A DNA stretch of 64,000 bases from Pelolinea submarina. GTDB taxonomy: Bacteria; Chloroflexota; Anaerolineae; Anaerolineales; Anaerolineaceae. A program made the position numbers and the translations under genes. The DNA lies in NCBI RefSeq assembly GCF_003966975.1, contig NZ_AP018437.1, positions 1,302,001 to 1,366,000 on the forward strand, written 5' to 3'. A model generated the notes under the pieces. The model ran no database searches and was not told the origin of the DNA. It saw nothing but the letters and a program-made list of their open reading frames with translations. Positions 24,637 through 34,206 of this stretch are shown here, one piece after another (position 1 is the first letter of the stretch; every line of letters begins with the position of its first letter).

Positions 24637-25914
24637 ATGATTGACATCAAGATTGTGCGCGAGAACCCGCAACTTCTGAAGGACGCTCTGGAACGCCGCC
24701 ATATGGATATCAGTGTGGTAGACCAACTGGCCCGCATGGATGAAGAATGGCGCGTTAAGCTGACCCAGGTGGAAGACCTGAAAGCGGAACGCAACGCCGC
24801 ATCCAAGGAGATCGGGGCCACCAAGGACAAAGCCGAACGCGAACAGAAGATCACTGCCATGCGTGAAGTGGGCGACCGCATCACGGCCATGGATGAGGAA
24901 GTTAGAACCATTGAGCAGCAGATCCAGGCTGTGATTGAAACCATCCCCAATATTCCGGATGAGAGTGTCCCGCTGGGCAAAGACGAAAGCGAAAACATTG
25001 TGCTGCGCACCGTGGGCGAAAAACCGAGCTATGATTTCGAACCCCTGCCGCATTGGGAGTTGGGCCCCAAACTGGGCATCATCGATTTCGACCAGGGCGT
25101 CAAGATTACCGGATCGCGCTTCTATGTGCTGAACGGCGCCGGTGCGCGCCTGCAGCGGGCTTTGATCGCCTGGATGCTGGATTTGCACGGACGCCAGGGA
25201 TATAAAGAGAAATACACGCCTTTCATGGTGAAGGGCGAGACATTATACGCTTCCGGCCAGCTGCCCAAGTTTGCCGATAACCTTTACAAAGACCACGAAG
25301 AAGATCTGTGGATGGTGCCGACCGCGGAAGTACCGCTGACCGGCATTCACATGGGTGATTTCATCGAAGGGGAGCGCCTGCCGCTGTGCTACACCGCTTA
25401 CACACCCTGCTTCCGCCGCGAGAAAATGAGCGCCGGGCGCGACGTGCGCGGCATCAAACGCGGCCACCAGTTCGATAAGGTCGAAATGTATGTTTACTGC
25501 AAACCGGAAAGGTCGATGGAAGAATTCGGAATGATGGTGGCGGACGCCGAAGAGACATGCAAAGAATTGGGCCTGACCTACCGCATCGTGCAGTTGTGCA
25601 CGGGCGACCTGGGCTTTAACGCGCGCATTACCTACGACATCGAAGTGTGGGCACCCGGCTGCCAGGAATGGTTGGAAGTGTCCTCCATCTCGAATGTGGG
25701 CAATTTCCAGGCACGGCGTGCCAACATCAAGTATGTAGATGCGGACGGCCGCAAGGATTACCTGCATACCCTCAACGGTTCCGGCCTGGGTTTGCCGCGC
25801 ACCCTGATCGGTGTGATGGAAACCTACCAGCAGGCCGACGGCAGCATTCGTGTGCCTGAAGTGCTCAAACCCTGGATGGGCGGCATTGAGGTCATTGAAG
25901 CATCGAATGGATAA
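24637..25914 (+). CDS. serS: seryl-tRNA synthetase
   Basis: This is a 425-residue class II synthetase that charges tRNA-Ser. The N-terminal ~110 residues are the helical tRNA-binding arm (MIDIKIVRENPQLLKDALER onward). The core contains the TAEVPLTG motif, motif 2 CFRREKMSAGRDVRGIKRGH and motif 3 GSGLGLPRTLIGVMETYQ. Length and motif order are normal. ATG 24637 follows AGGAGAAGATGAA. It is controlled by the T-box leader directly upstream, and its stop overlaps the start of a DUF456 gene. Confidence 0.98.
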   Translation: MIDIKIVRENPQLLKDALERRHMDISVVDQLARMDEEWRVKLTQVEDLKAERNAASKEIGATKDKAEREQKITAMREVGDRITAMDEEVRTIEQQIQAVIETIPNIPDESVPLGKDESENIVLRTVGEKPSYDFEPLPHWELGPKLGIIDFDQGVKITGSRFYVLNGAGARLQRALIAWMLDLHGRQGYKEKYTPFMVKGETLYASGQLPKFADNLYKDHEEDLWMVPTAEVPLTGIHMGDFIEGERLPLCYTAYTPCFRREKMSAGRDVRGIKRGHQFDKVEMYVYCKPERSMEEFGMMVADAEETCKELGLTYRIVQLCTGDLGFNARITYDIEVWAPGCQEWLEVSSISNVGNFQARRANIKYVDADGRKDYLHTLNGSGLGLPRTLIGVMETYQQADGSIRVPEVLKPWMGGIEVIEASNG

Positions 25915-26530
25915 GTTCAACGTTTTGTTACGCCGTTTGCTGCTCTTTGTGAGTTTTATGTTAATTATGACTGCCTGCGCTTCCGGCGCGGGCAGTTCAC
26001 CTTTGGGTGGCATCGACATGTCCGCGGGTGTGCTTCTGACCGTTCAGATCGTGGTGCTGGTGGTCATGCTGCTGGGGCTGCTGAGTTTACTGTTTGTAAT
26101 TTTTCCCGGGCTGACCATTATCTGGCTGGCGGCGCTGGTTTACGGCTTGCTAAGCGGTTTTGACCTGACTTCCGGCTTGATCTTCCTGGGCATCACACTG
26201 TTGATGATCTTCGGCAACATGGTCGACCAGCTCCTGATGGGCGCGCGCGCCAAAAAGAGCGGCGCCAGTTGGACCGGCGTGGTGGTCTCCATGCTGGCGG
26301 CGCTGGTCTTCAGTATTCTGTTCCCTCCTTTTGGCGGGCTAGTGGCCGCGCTGATTGCGCTGTTTGCCATCGAAACCGTGCGCCTGAAAAATTGGCGTCA
26401 GGCGGGCGAATCCACCAAGGAAATGGCTATCGGCTGCGCCAGCGCGGTTGTGGCGCGTTTTGGTATTGGGATGGTGATGATTGGCCTGTGGCTGGTATGG
26501 CTTTACCTGAGCGGCGCCTGGCCTTTCTGA
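25907..26530 (+). CDS. DUF456 family membrane protein
   Basis: This is a 207-residue protein overlapping the serS stop by 8 bp (ATGGATAA), so probably translationally coupled. About five hydrophobic segments include LLSLLFVIFPGLTIIWLAAL and the DUF456 pattern GARAKKSGASWTG followed by PPFGGLVAALIALFAIET. The first 30 residues look like a lipoprotein-type leader (FMLIMTACASGAG), unusual for this family. A start at ATG 26018 would remove it. The function is unknown. Confidence 0.75.
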   Translation: MDKFNVLLRRLLLFVSFMLIMTACASGAGSSPLGGIDMSAGVLLTVQIVVLVVMLLGLLSLLFVIFPGLTIIWLAALVYGLLSGFDLTSGLIFLGITLLMIFGNMVDQLLMGARAKKSGASWTGVVVSMLAALVFSILFPPFGGLVAALIALFAIETVRLKNWRQAGESTKEMAIGCASAVVARFGIGMVMIGLWLVWLYLSGAWPF

Positions 26531-26536
26531 TCTCGT

Positions 26537-27589
26537 TTATTCGCCGACTGCGCTTTCCGTGATTTCGATAATCTGCTGATCACAATCGATGCGCGTTTGC
26601 GCTCCGTAAGGCAGCACCAGCATGGGATCGGTATGGCCGAAGTCCATGGCTGTCACGATGGGCGTATTTTTCAGGCCTTCTTCTTCCACCATGATATTCA
26701 GGATAGCTTGGTCGTATTCGGCGAATTGCTCCGGCGGCACCTGCCCGCCGGGGCGCCCGACCAGCAGGCCGTGGATGCGTTTCAGCACGCCCAGTGCGGC
26801 CAGCGAGCGCAGCATGCGTTCCACCGCCTGTGGGGAGGGCGCTTCTTCGGAGGTTTCGATGAACAGTATAGTGTCTTCCCATTCTTCCGTGTCCGGCCAG
26901 ACATCCGTACCGCGCAGCCAATCCAGCACCTCAATGCAGCCGCCGATTAGACGGCCGCTGTGAATGCCCCGGCCTTGCAGGAATTTCCAACCCGTGCAGG
27001 GCTTACGCTTGCGCGAGATAGATTGATTCTTCGGGTCGCCCCAATCCAGCAGTTCATCACTCCAGCCGTCCGTATTGGGCGAAAGCGCACCGATGGGCTG
27101 GCTCTCGAACAGCGTCTTGCGCACCGAAGCTGCCATGTAAGGGAATAATCCCGCGTTTTCTCCAAATCCCGACATGATGGAAGGCCCATAGAAGGAGCCT
27201 AACCCGGCTTTCAGGCAGGCGAAATGCGTGATGGTGCTGTCGGAATACCCCATGAAAATCTTGGGGTTATTGCGAATCACCTCCAGGTCCAGGTAGGGCA
27301 GGGTGCGGATGGAATCGTCTCCGCCAATGGTACTGAAAATGGCGTTTATATGCGGATCGCTGAAGGCCTGTATCAGATCCTCGGCGCGCGCCTGCGGATG
27401 GGCGTGCAGCCAGTCCGGGTCGGCCAGCGTGTGCGGCATCTCCACCACCTGCACATTGAAGGCTTCTTCCAGCTGGCGCACCCCGGCCTGGTAGCGCGCA
27501 GGCAGGGCGCCCGGCCCGCCCCAGGAGAGGCTGACTGCCGCGACCTTGTCGCCGGGATGGAGGTTTTGAGGTTTGGTCAAGGATTGCAT
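26537..27589 (-). CDS. S66 family peptidase (LD-carboxypeptidase/MccF-like)
   Basis: This is a 350-residue serine peptidase. It has the N-terminal GDKVAAVSLSWG, the nucleophile region FMGYSDSTITHF, the Glu in ETSEEAPSPQAVERMLRSL and the His in DFGHTDPMLVLPYG. The length and the long middle insertion resemble MccF, which hydrolyses microcin C-type aminoacyl nucleotides, more than the ~300-residue LdcA murein enzymes. Both activities remain possible. ATG 27589 follows CAGGAGAAC. It converges on the DUF456 gene with 6 bp between stops. Confidence 0.87.
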   Translation of the reverse strand: MQSLTKPQNLHPGDKVAAVSLSWGGPGALPARYQAGVRQLEEAFNVQVVEMPHTLADPDWLHAHPQARAEDLIQAFSDPHINAIFSTIGGDDSIRTLPYLDLEVIRNNPKIFMGYSDSTITHFACLKAGLGSFYGPSIMSGFGENAGLFPYMAASVRKTLFESQPIGALSPNTDGWSDELLDWGDPKNQSISRKRKPCTGWKFLQGRGIHSGRLIGGCIEVLDWLRGTDVWPDTEEWEDTILFIETSEEAPSPQAVERMLRSLAALGVLKRIHGLLVGRPGGQVPPEQFAEYDQAILNIMVEEEGLKNTPIVTAMDFGHTDPMLVLPYGAQTRIDCDQQIIEITESAVGE

Positions 27590-27645
27590 GGGTTCTCCTG
27601 TATTGACTGAATCATTTTATCTGTTGTTTAGGGAGGGCGGATGCC

Positions 27646-28527
27646 TCAATCCACGGTCCAACTTTTACTGGTTTCTTTGCTTAATTCAATGAGCGCCTGG
27701 ATGGCCGGTGAAAGCCACTTCTTGCGGTGATAGGCGATCTGAGTGAAGAAACGCGTGTCGGTTTGTGGGATCTTGACTTCCAGCAAACCGGCTTTCGCTT
27801 CTTCCTGTACAGCGTAATAGGGCAGGTAAGACACGCCCAACCCGTTGATTACATATTTTTTGATGGCTTCCACGCTGGCCGTTTCCAATACGTTGTTGGG
27901 AAAGAATTTGTGCTGCTGGAGGTAGCGCACGTAATCCTGCCGGTAGGAGCATTCCTGTTCCGTGAATAACACGATCTGGTCAGGCCCGGGCAGAAAATCC
28001 GGCTCGGTATGGCCGGCCGGTGCGACCAGGCACATGGGTTCTTCGTGCAGCAGAAGGATTTCCAGGCTCTTGTAACTGTAATCCGGCTGCAGCAGGAAGC
28101 TCAGGTCAAGTTTCCCTGAGAACAGGTCCTTGCGCAGCAGTTCGCAGGGGCTGTTGATCACGGAGATCTCCACCTGCGGGTAGGCGCTTTTATAAGCCTT
28201 GATGATCGGGTAGAGGCGGTACATCATCAGCGAATCCGGCGCGCCGATGCGCAGCGTGCCCTGCGGCGCGGCTTCAACCTCCGCCAGTTGTTCGAGTGAG
28301 TCGTAGTCGCTCAGGATGCCATTGACCTGTTCCAGGAACTGTTTCCCGAAGGCGGTCAATTGGATGTGGCGGCCGACCTTTTCGAATAGGGGGCGGTTGT
28401 AGAAAGCTTCAATAGCCTGGATCTGGAAGGTCAGGGTGGACTGGGCGTAGCCCAATTCCTGGGCGGCCTTGGTGAAACTGCCCAGCTCCGCGATTTTCAC
28501 GAATGTCTTCAGGTTGCGTATTTCCAC
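27646..28527 (-). CDS. LysR family transcriptional regulator
   Basis: This is a 293-residue regulator starting GTG at 28527 (AAAGGACCTGCT upstream). The N-terminal winged helix is classic (MEIRNLKTFVKIAELGSFTK, then AAQELGYAQSTLTFQIQAIE). The effector-binding domain follows from about residue 90. It is transcribed divergently from an amino-acid permease across 126 bp, so it probably controls that gene in response to the transported compound. Confidence 0.93.
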   Translation of the reverse strand: MEIRNLKTFVKIAELGSFTKAAQELGYAQSTLTFQIQAIEAFYNRPLFEKVGRHIQLTAFGKQFLEQVNGILSDYDSLEQLAEVEAAPQGTLRIGAPDSLMMYRLYPIIKAYKSAYPQVEISVINSPCELLRKDLFSGKLDLSFLLQPDYSYKSLEILLLHEEPMCLVAPAGHTEPDFLPGPDQIVLFTEQECSYRQDYVRYLQQHKFFPNNVLETASVEAIKKYVINGLGVSYLPYYAVQEEAKAGLLEVKIPQTDTRFFTQIAYHRKKWLSPAIQALIELSKETSKSWTVD

Positions 28528-28653
28528 AGCAGGTCCTTTGTTTTTTCTCTCATTTTATCATCAGAAATCTTGAACTATATCAACGAAACTATCTATTTAA
28601 CAAATAAGACCATTGCCGTTAGGATAAGGACAACATAATAGAGAGGTATATCC

Positions 28654-29871
28654 ATGAAGAAAAAATTGAACGCGATCATGGTCAGCGGGTTGACCATCGG
28701 GCCGGTACTCGGTTCCGGCATCATTTTTTTGCCGCCTTTGGCAGTGGAGAAACTAGGAGGGCACGCCATTTACGCCTGGTTGATCGTGATGGCTTTGGGC
28801 GCCCTGTTCGCCTACGTCTTCACCCGGATGGCGGTGGTTGCGCCCGATAACCAGGGCATCAGCACCATTGTAGGGGAGATGTTGGGAAAGCCCTTCCGCG
28901 AGCTTTCCGCCAACTACCTGGCTGGGGCAGTGCTGTTCGGCCCGGTGGTGGTCGCACTGACCGCCGCGGAATTCCTGGCGCCGCTATTACCTGCTACCAT
29001 GAACGTGCACCCGGCCTGGATCGCGGCAGCTGTGCTGCTGGTTTGCGCCCTGCTGGTGATCTCCGGCGCGTCCTTTATGGCGCGTATTTTGCTGGTGCTT
29101 TCCAGCCTGACAGCCTGCCTACTGCTGGCTGGCAGCCTGGCCACGCTGGTCGAGGCGCCTGCGCTGAGCCTGCCGCGCGGCCTGCCGGAGTTGGCCGGGT
29201 TTGGCCACGTGCTGCTGTTGATCTTCTGGTCGGTTTTTGGCTGGGAGGTGCTGGGAAATTACGTCGAAGAGGTGGACGATCCGGAGCGTACTATGCTGCG
29301 GGCCATGCGCATCAGTCTGGCCGGCATCATCTCCGTTTACCTCCTGACCGCTTTCGCTTTGCAGAACGTGCCTGCGGGCGGCATGCCGGGTTTGCTGGTA
29401 CCCATTTTAGGCGGCAGCGCCGATCTCGTTTTTGGAATATTGGCCGCGGGCTTGTGCATCTGCACCATCGTGACCTTCACGGGCGCGGTCTCGCGACAGA
29501 CTGCCGAGAGGCTGCGAACCAAACGGCTGTCGATGGTTTTGCAGGGGCAGCGGCCATCTGTCCTGATATTACTTTCCGGCAATTTCCTGATCCTGGGAGC
29601 TGTCGTGCTGGGCTGGATCTCATTCGAGAATGTGATTGAAGTGGCTAATATCTTCTTTATCGGTAATGCCTTTTTAGGACTGGTGTGCGGCTTCCGTATG
29701 CTGCCGTCTCCAACTGTTCGCCTGGGCATTGGTGTGCTGCTGGTGATGATGGCTTTCATCGTCGCTTTTCTGCCGGTATATGCCATCGCCTTCTTCCTGC
29801 TGACCACAGCCGTCAGCCTATGGAGTAGTAGCCGCAGGCGCGTGAGTTTATGTGAGGATTTTCCGGATTAA
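28654..29871 (+). CDS. APC superfamily amino-acid permease/exporter (YjeH-like)
   Basis: This is a 405-residue permease with about twelve membrane segments. The N-terminal substrate loop GPVLGSGIIFLPPLAVEKLG is that of APC transporters, and FWSVFGWEVLGNYVEEVDDP matches the YjeH branch (methionine and branched-chain amino-acid export in E. coli). ATG 28654 follows AGAGAGG. The divergent LysR gene is the likely regulator. Substrate and direction of transport are inferred. Confidence 0.85.
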   Translation: MKKKLNAIMVSGLTIGPVLGSGIIFLPPLAVEKLGGHAIYAWLIVMALGALFAYVFTRMAVVAPDNQGISTIVGEMLGKPFRELSANYLAGAVLFGPVVVALTAAEFLAPLLPATMNVHPAWIAAAVLLVCALLVISGASFMARILLVLSSLTACLLLAGSLATLVEAPALSLPRGLPELAGFGHVLLLIFWSVFGWEVLGNYVEEVDDPERTMLRAMRISLAGIISVYLLTAFALQNVPAGGMPGLLVPILGGSADLVFGILAAGLCICTIVTFTGAVSRQTAERLRTKRLSMVLQGQRPSVLILLSGNFLILGAVVLGWISFENVIEVANIFFIGNAFLGLVCGFRMLPSPTVRLGIGVLLVMMAFIVAFLPVYAIAFFLLTTAVSLWSSSRRRVSLCEDFPD

Positions 29872-29930
29872 CCTAATTGGGTTGTGAAGCGTCTTACAAT
29901 GGAAAACAAGCAACGAGGAGTGCTGAAAAA

Positions 29931-30275
29931 ATGGATAAAGATAACGAACTGTTTATTCTGTGGACGAACGCGGATGTGCTCACGTCCGAGAAGATGGTGA
30001 TGATGTACGCCACCAACAGCCTGCTGAAGAATTGGTGGGGCGCTGTAACGGTCATTATCTGGGGCGCCACCGCCAAGCTGGCGGCCGAGAACGCCCTGAT
30101 CCAGGACAAGCTCAAGATCGCTCAGGAAGCCGGCGTGCAATTCACGGCCTGTAAAGCCTGCGCGGACCAATTGGGCGTTACTGAAAAATTGGAAGGAATG
30201 GGTATCGAGGTAAAGTATTGGGGTCAGCCCCTGACCGAGATCCTTAAAGAAAACAAAAAACTGATCACGATTTAG
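29931..30275 (+). CDS. DsrE family protein
   Basis: This is a 114-residue DsrE/DsrF-like protein. It starts MDKDNELFILWTNADVLTSE (ATG 29931 after GAGGAG; the longer frame lacks a ribosome site). It contains the flavodoxin-like core VTVIIWGATAKLAAE and two close cysteines, CKACADQLGV. DsrE-type proteins carry sulphur on a conserved cysteine or act as small redox partners. It lies 59 bp after the permease on the same strand. Confidence 0.85.
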   Translation: MDKDNELFILWTNADVLTSEKMVMMYATNSLLKNWWGAVTVIIWGATAKLAAENALIQDKLKIAQEAGVQFTACKACADQLGVTEKLEGMGIEVKYWGQPLTEILKENKKLITI

Positions 30276-30296
30276 GGGTCGTTCAGTCCGTAAGAA

Positions 30297-31025
30297 TTAG
30301 CGCACCGCCGCCGCGGCTTGCAGCACGATCGAGCCGGCGGTGGCTGCGTTTAATGAAGCCACTTTGCCGCGCATGGGGATATACGTGATCAGGTCGCATT
30401 TCTCGCGCACCAGGCGGCGCAGGCCTTCGCCTTCGCTGCCCACCACGATGGCCAGGTTGCCTTTCAGGTTGGTCTGGGACAGCGGGGTGGCACTGCTGTC
30501 CATGTCCAGGCCGATCACCCAGCCGTTCTGCTCCTTGACTGCGTCGATAGCCTGCGCCAGGTTGCCGGGGGCGATCAGCAGGTGCTCGCTGGCTCCTGAG
30601 GAGGCGTTCACTACGGCTGGCGTCACGCCGGCGGAGCGGTGGGCGGGAATGACCATACCGTGCACGCCGAAAACTTCGGCGCTGCGGATGAGCGTGCCCA
30701 TATTCTGCGGATCCTGAATTTGGTCGAGAATGAGCATGAAAAGGGGTTCGCCTTTTTTTTTGGCCAGGTCGAAAATGGCCTGCAGGTCAGCGTAGGGATA
30801 CTCGCTGGCCTGTAAAGCCACACCCTGGGGATTGTCGGAATATTCCTCCAGCGCGTCGCGATCAACCCATTCCACGTTGAGGCGGGCTGTTTTGGCCAGG
30901 GTCAGGATTTCCGGGATGCGTCCTTTTTGTTCAACCCCCTTGGCAAGCTGCAATCTGAAAAAATGCCTGCGTCCAACACGCAGGCACTCATAAACAGGAT
31001 TTCTACCGGTGATCCACTCTTTCAT
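30297..31025 (-). CDS. rlmB: 23S rRNA (guanosine-2'-O)-methyltransferase RlmB/TrmH family
   Basis: This is a 242-residue SPOUT methyltransferase. A small N-terminal substrate domain ([20 protein letters not shown]) precedes the knotted core with motif 1 [20 protein letters not shown], motif 2 [11 protein letters not shown] and motif 3 [18 protein letters not shown]. RlmB makes Gm2251 in the P-loop of 23S rRNA. Its ATG overlaps the cysS stop as ATGA, so the pair is translationally coupled; this cysS-rlmB order is widespread in bacteria. Confidence 0.93.
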   Translation of the reverse strand: MKEWITGRNPVYECLRVGRRHFFRLQLAKGVEQKGRIPEILTLAKTARLNVEWVDRDALEEYSDNPQGVALQASEYPYADLQAIFDLAKKKGEPLFMLILDQIQDPQNMGTLIRSAEVFGVHGMVIPAHRSAGVTPAVVNASSGASEHLLIAPGNLAQAIDAVKEQNGWVIGLDMDSSATPLSQTNLKGNLAIVVGSEGEGLRRLVREKCDLITYIPMRGKVASLNAATAGSIVLQAAAAVR

Positions 31026-32413
31026 TTCCAATACCAGGTGCTGCCGCCTTTGGCGTCTTCCACCTGCACGCCCAGCTCAGCCAGTTGGTCGCGGATCTTA
31101 TCGGAAAGCTCCCACAGCTTGGCCTGGCGGACATCCTGGCGGACGTCTACCAAAAGGTTGATGAAGGCATCGGCTGCCTGCGAACCTTTTTCCACGCGCA
31201 GGGTCAGACCCAATACCCCGGTCAGTTCTTCCAGCACGTCCTGTGCCGGTTTGAGCTGCTCATCGGTGGCGCCGTCGGCGCGCGCCTGGTTGATGACACG
31301 TACCAGTTCAAATAAGTGCCCCAGCGCGCCGGCGCTGTTGAAATCGTCGTCCATGCTGGCTTCAAAACCGCTGCGGGCGGCTTTGGCTGCCTCATCCAGC
31401 GCGGAAGTGTCTGCCAGTCCGGCGGTTTGCGGTTGGGCTTCTTTCAAGCCGGATTGCAGGCGTTCCAGACCGCGTTCGGCTTGCCCGATGATTTCATCAT
31501 TGAAGGTCAGGGGATTGCGATATCCGGAATTGAGCACCATCATGCGCAGGGCATCCGCCGGATGCGCGGCCAGGAAATCTTCGATGGTGATCAGATTGCC
31601 CAGCGATTTGGACATCTTCTCGCCGCTTAACTGCAGCATGCCGTTATGGATCCAATAGCGCGCGAATTGTTTGCCGGTGTGAGCTTCGGATTGGGCAATT
31701 TCATTTTCGTGGTGCGGGAAAATCAAGTCGTTGCCGCCGCCATGAATGTCGATTTGTTCGCCCAGATGGGCACCGCTCATGGCCGAGCATTCGATGTGCC
31801 AGCCGGGCCGGCCCTTGCCCCATGGGCTATCCCAAGCGGGTTCGCCCTCCTTGGCTGCCTTCCACAGCGCGAAATCCATCGGGTTTTCTTTGCGTTCATC
31901 GACCTCGATGCGGGAACCGGCGCGCATATCGTCCAGCTTGCGGCCGGAGAGCTTGCCGTAATCCGATTTTTTCTCAACGCGGTAATACACATCGCCGCCG
32001 GCTTCGTAAGCGTAACCTTTATTAATCAGGTCGGTGATGAAGCGGATGATCTCGTCCATTTCGCGCGTGGCGCGCGGATTGATTGTAGCCGGCAGGATAT
32101 TTAAATCCTTTAAATGTTGGGCATATTGTTGGATATAGGTTTCAGCCAGTTCAAACGGGTCGCAAGCCAGTATATTGGCGCGGTTGATGATTTTGTCATC
32201 CACATCGGTGTAGTTCATCACGTGTTTGACCGAATAACCGCGATATTGCAGATAGCGGCGAATGATGTCGAAAACCAGGGCGGACATGGCATGTCCGACG
32301 TGGGCTTTATCGTAAACGGTAGGGCCGCACACATACAAGCGGACTTTGTTGGGTTCGAGGGTCTCGAAGGCTTCTTTCTTGCGAGTTAGGGTGCTGTAAA
32401 CCTGAATGCCCAT
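31022..32413 (-). CDS. cysS: cysteinyl-tRNA synthetase
   Basis: This is a 463-residue class I synthetase. The signatures are [18 protein letters not shown] (HIGH-equivalent HVGH with the zinc Cys just before) and [10 protein letters not shown] (KMSKS). Further zinc ligands are in WHIECSAM and the [14 protein letters not shown] motif. The C-terminal DALR domain follows. ATG 32413 follows AGGAGTAAGAGC. It overlaps rlmB downstream and lies 23 bp after the PIN-TRAM gene. Confidence 0.98.
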   Translation of the reverse strand: MGIQVYSTLTRKKEAFETLEPNKVRLYVCGPTVYDKAHVGHAMSALVFDIIRRYLQYRGYSVKHVMNYTDVDDKIINRANILACDPFELAETYIQQYAQHLKDLNILPATINPRATREMDEIIRFITDLINKGYAYEAGGDVYYRVEKKSDYGKLSGRKLDDMRAGSRIEVDERKENPMDFALWKAAKEGEPAWDSPWGKGRPGWHIECSAMSGAHLGEQIDIHGGGNDLIFPHHENEIAQSEAHTGKQFARYWIHNGMLQLSGEKMSKSLGNLITIEDFLAAHPADALRMMVLNSGYRNPLTFNDEIIGQAERGLERLQSGLKEAQPQTAGLADTSALDEAAKAARSGFEASMDDDFNSAGALGHLFELVRVINQARADGATDEQLKPAQDVLEELTGVLGLTLRVEKGSQAADAFINLLVDVRQDVRQAKLWELSDKIRDQLAELGVQVEDAKGGSTWYWK

Positions 32414-32436
32414 GCTCTTACTCCTAAAAATGATAA

Positions 32437-33531
32437 TTACTTACCTTTATTGTTATTGGCGCTGCTATCCGGTTTGGAAAAGATCATACGTCCGGCAGCG
32501 GTTTGCAGCACTTTGGTCACGGCTACCTCGATATCCTTGCCGATGAACTCTCTGCCATCTTCGACCACCACCATGGTGCCGTCGTCAAGATATCCGACGC
32601 CCTGGCCCTGTTCCTTGCCTTCCTGGATCACCTTAACCAGCAGGGCTTCACCGGGAAGCAGAATGGATTTAACTGCGTTGGCTAGTTCATTGATATTGAG
32701 CACTTTCACGCCCTGCAGCTCGGCCACGCGGTTGAGGTTGTAATCGTTGGTCAGGATGGGCGCTTGCATCTGGCGTGCCAGCATAACCAGCTTCTCATCC
32801 ACTTCACGCACACCTTCCACGTCAATATCGGCGATGGTGGTGTTGATGCTGCGGTCTTTCTGTAATTCAGACAGCACTTCCATGCCGCGCCGGCCGCGCT
32901 GGCGGCGCAGGCTTTCGGCGGAATCGGCAATGTACTGCAATTCATTCAGGACAAAACGGGGAATGATCAAATTACCAGGCACAAAACCGGTGCGGGCGAT
33001 ATCCGCGATGCGTCCATCAATAATTACGCTGGTGTCAATCAGGATGGATTTTTCCTGCTGCCATTTGGCCGGAGTTCCTTGCGAAGTGGAACCACGCTGG
33101 CCTCGCCGATTGAGTGTGAAAACATCTTTAAGATCCGTTTGGCGGGTGACAGCAATGGTAATACCCAAATACCCAAATAGTCCTACTGCCACAATTGGCA
33201 AAATGCTTTTAAATGGATTGGGTAGGAACGAGATTGGGATTGAGAAAAGTGCGGCCAGGATTAAGCCGATGACCAGTCCAATCAAAGCGGCGACCAAAGT
33301 TGGTCCGGATATTTTGGAAAGATAGGTGCGCAGCCAATTGACTGGATATAACGAAATAAAGGGCATCGCCCAAAAACCGAACAAGCCTAGAATAACAGAA
33401 CCCCCAATTGCGTATGGCAGGGAATTCAAATCAATATTTATAATTCCGACGAGCAAATCACCCAAATAAAATCCAGCGACTGCAAACAGTATAAGTCCTA
33501 AAAAACGAAAAATAAGAACGGTTGTCTTCAT
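32437..33531 (-). CDS. membrane-anchored PIN and TRAM domain protein (YacL-like)
   Basis: This is a 364-residue protein. Four N-terminal membrane segments (residues ~5-130) are followed by a PIN nuclease domain with acidic residues in [25 protein letters not shown] and [17 protein letters not shown]-terminal TRAM domain ([20 protein letters not shown] onward) should bind RNA. This layout is that of YacL and relatives, often next to cysS/ispD genes, with a presumed RNase role. ATG 33531 follows GAAAGGATTT. It is probably the first gene of the PIN-cysS-rlmB operon. Confidence 0.93.
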   Translation of the reverse strand: MKTTVLIFRFLGLILFAVAGFYLGDLLVGIINIDLNSLPYAIGGSVILGLFGFWAMPFISLYPVNWLRTYLSKISGPTLVAALIGLVIGLILAALFSIPISFLPNPFKSILPIVAVGLFGYLGITIAVTRQTDLKDVFTLNRRGQRGSTSQGTPAKWQQEKSILIDTSVIIDGRIADIARTGFVPGNLIIPRFVLNELQYIADSAESLRRQRGRRGMEVLSELQKDRSINTTIADIDVEGVREVDEKLVMLARQMQAPILTNDYNLNRVAELQGVKVLNINELANAVKSILLPGEALLVKVIQEGKEQGQGVGYLDDGTMVVVEDGREFIGKDIEVAVTKVLQTAAGRMIFSKPDSSANNNKGK

Positions 33532-33590
33532 GAAATAAATCCTTTCAGAACCTGTTAATGTACAGAAATAATGAACAGATGATTATTTTG

Positions 33591-33619
33591 ATATTATCAT
33601 GTCGTAGAACATAAGTCAA
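33591..33619 (-). promoter_or_regulatory. promoter of the PIN-cysS-rlmB operon
   Basis: On the minus strand TTGACT (33614-33619) and TAATAT (33591-33596) are exactly 17 bp apart, about 60 bp before the PIN-TRAM start. The rest of the 340-bp gap to the tRNA (33620-33830) holds no convincing gene or element. Confidence 0.7.
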
Positions 33620-33833
33620 ACAAAAGACATTAAAAAAAGGAAACTCTATCAATTTGTTTACAAACGAGGGGGGATACGGATTTCCAGAAAGTTATGGGCA
33701 AGCGGCGATAGTCGATATTTTACAGAGACAATTGATTGTATTTTATTTAATAAGATTATTCCAATCGCTTCTCTTCTATATGAACGGACCGGGCTGGCGG
33801 AGTAAATTAGAAAAATTGGTGGCCTTTACCCTC

Positions 33834-33860
33834 TTGCATTTTTTAAATTCATGGTAGAAT
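33834..33860 (+). promoter_or_regulatory. promoter of tRNA-Glu
   Basis: TTGCAT (33834-33839) and TAGAAT (33855-33860) are 15-16 bp apart and end 13 bp before the tRNA. Confidence 0.5.
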
Positions 33861-33872
33861 TTCAGCCTTGAT

Positions 33873-33945
33873 GCCCCCATCGTCTAGGGGACCAGGACGC
33901 AGCCCTTTCAAGGCTAAAACGAGAGTTCGAATCTCTCTGGGGGCA
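33873..33945 (+). tRNA. tRNA-Glu (anticodon TTC)
   Basis: The acceptor GCCCCCA (33873-33879) pairs with TGGGGGC (33938-33944). The anticodon loop CTTTCAA gives TTC, the T arm is GAGAG-TTCGAAT-CTCTC and the discriminator is A. CCA is not encoded. It lies at the edge of the AT-rich helicase/TIR block. Confidence 0.96.
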
Positions 33946-33956
33946 CCTGGTCCAAG

Positions 33957-33983
33957 AAAAGCCCATTCGGGCTTTTTTTGTTT
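33957..33983 (+). terminator. intrinsic terminator of tRNA-Glu
   Basis: AAAAGCCC (33957-33964) pairs with GGGCTTTT (33969-33976) around ATTC, followed by a T run. From here to 34206 I see no gene or element. Confidence 0.9.
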
Positions 33984-34206
33984 AATGGCTAGATATCCCT
34001 GAGCTTATCGACCACGTAGCAGTCCCTAGGGGGAATGGATTGGATGAAATTTAGGCTACTGCTTTTTAATACCAGCCCTTTCATGTCCCGAAAGGCACAA
34101 GTACTCCGTAAAGTGCAGGTCTTATATAGGGCACAGGCACACAGGAATGTAAAGGTATATGGTTGGATGTCGGGTGGCCGTTTAGTAAACTTAAGAGAGT
34201 TCTTAA

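Noticed and set aside
33654..33857. 67-codon plus-strand ORF between the PIN-TRAM gene and tRNA-Glu
   Set aside because: No ribosome site, no family resemblance, and it runs into the tRNA promoter.
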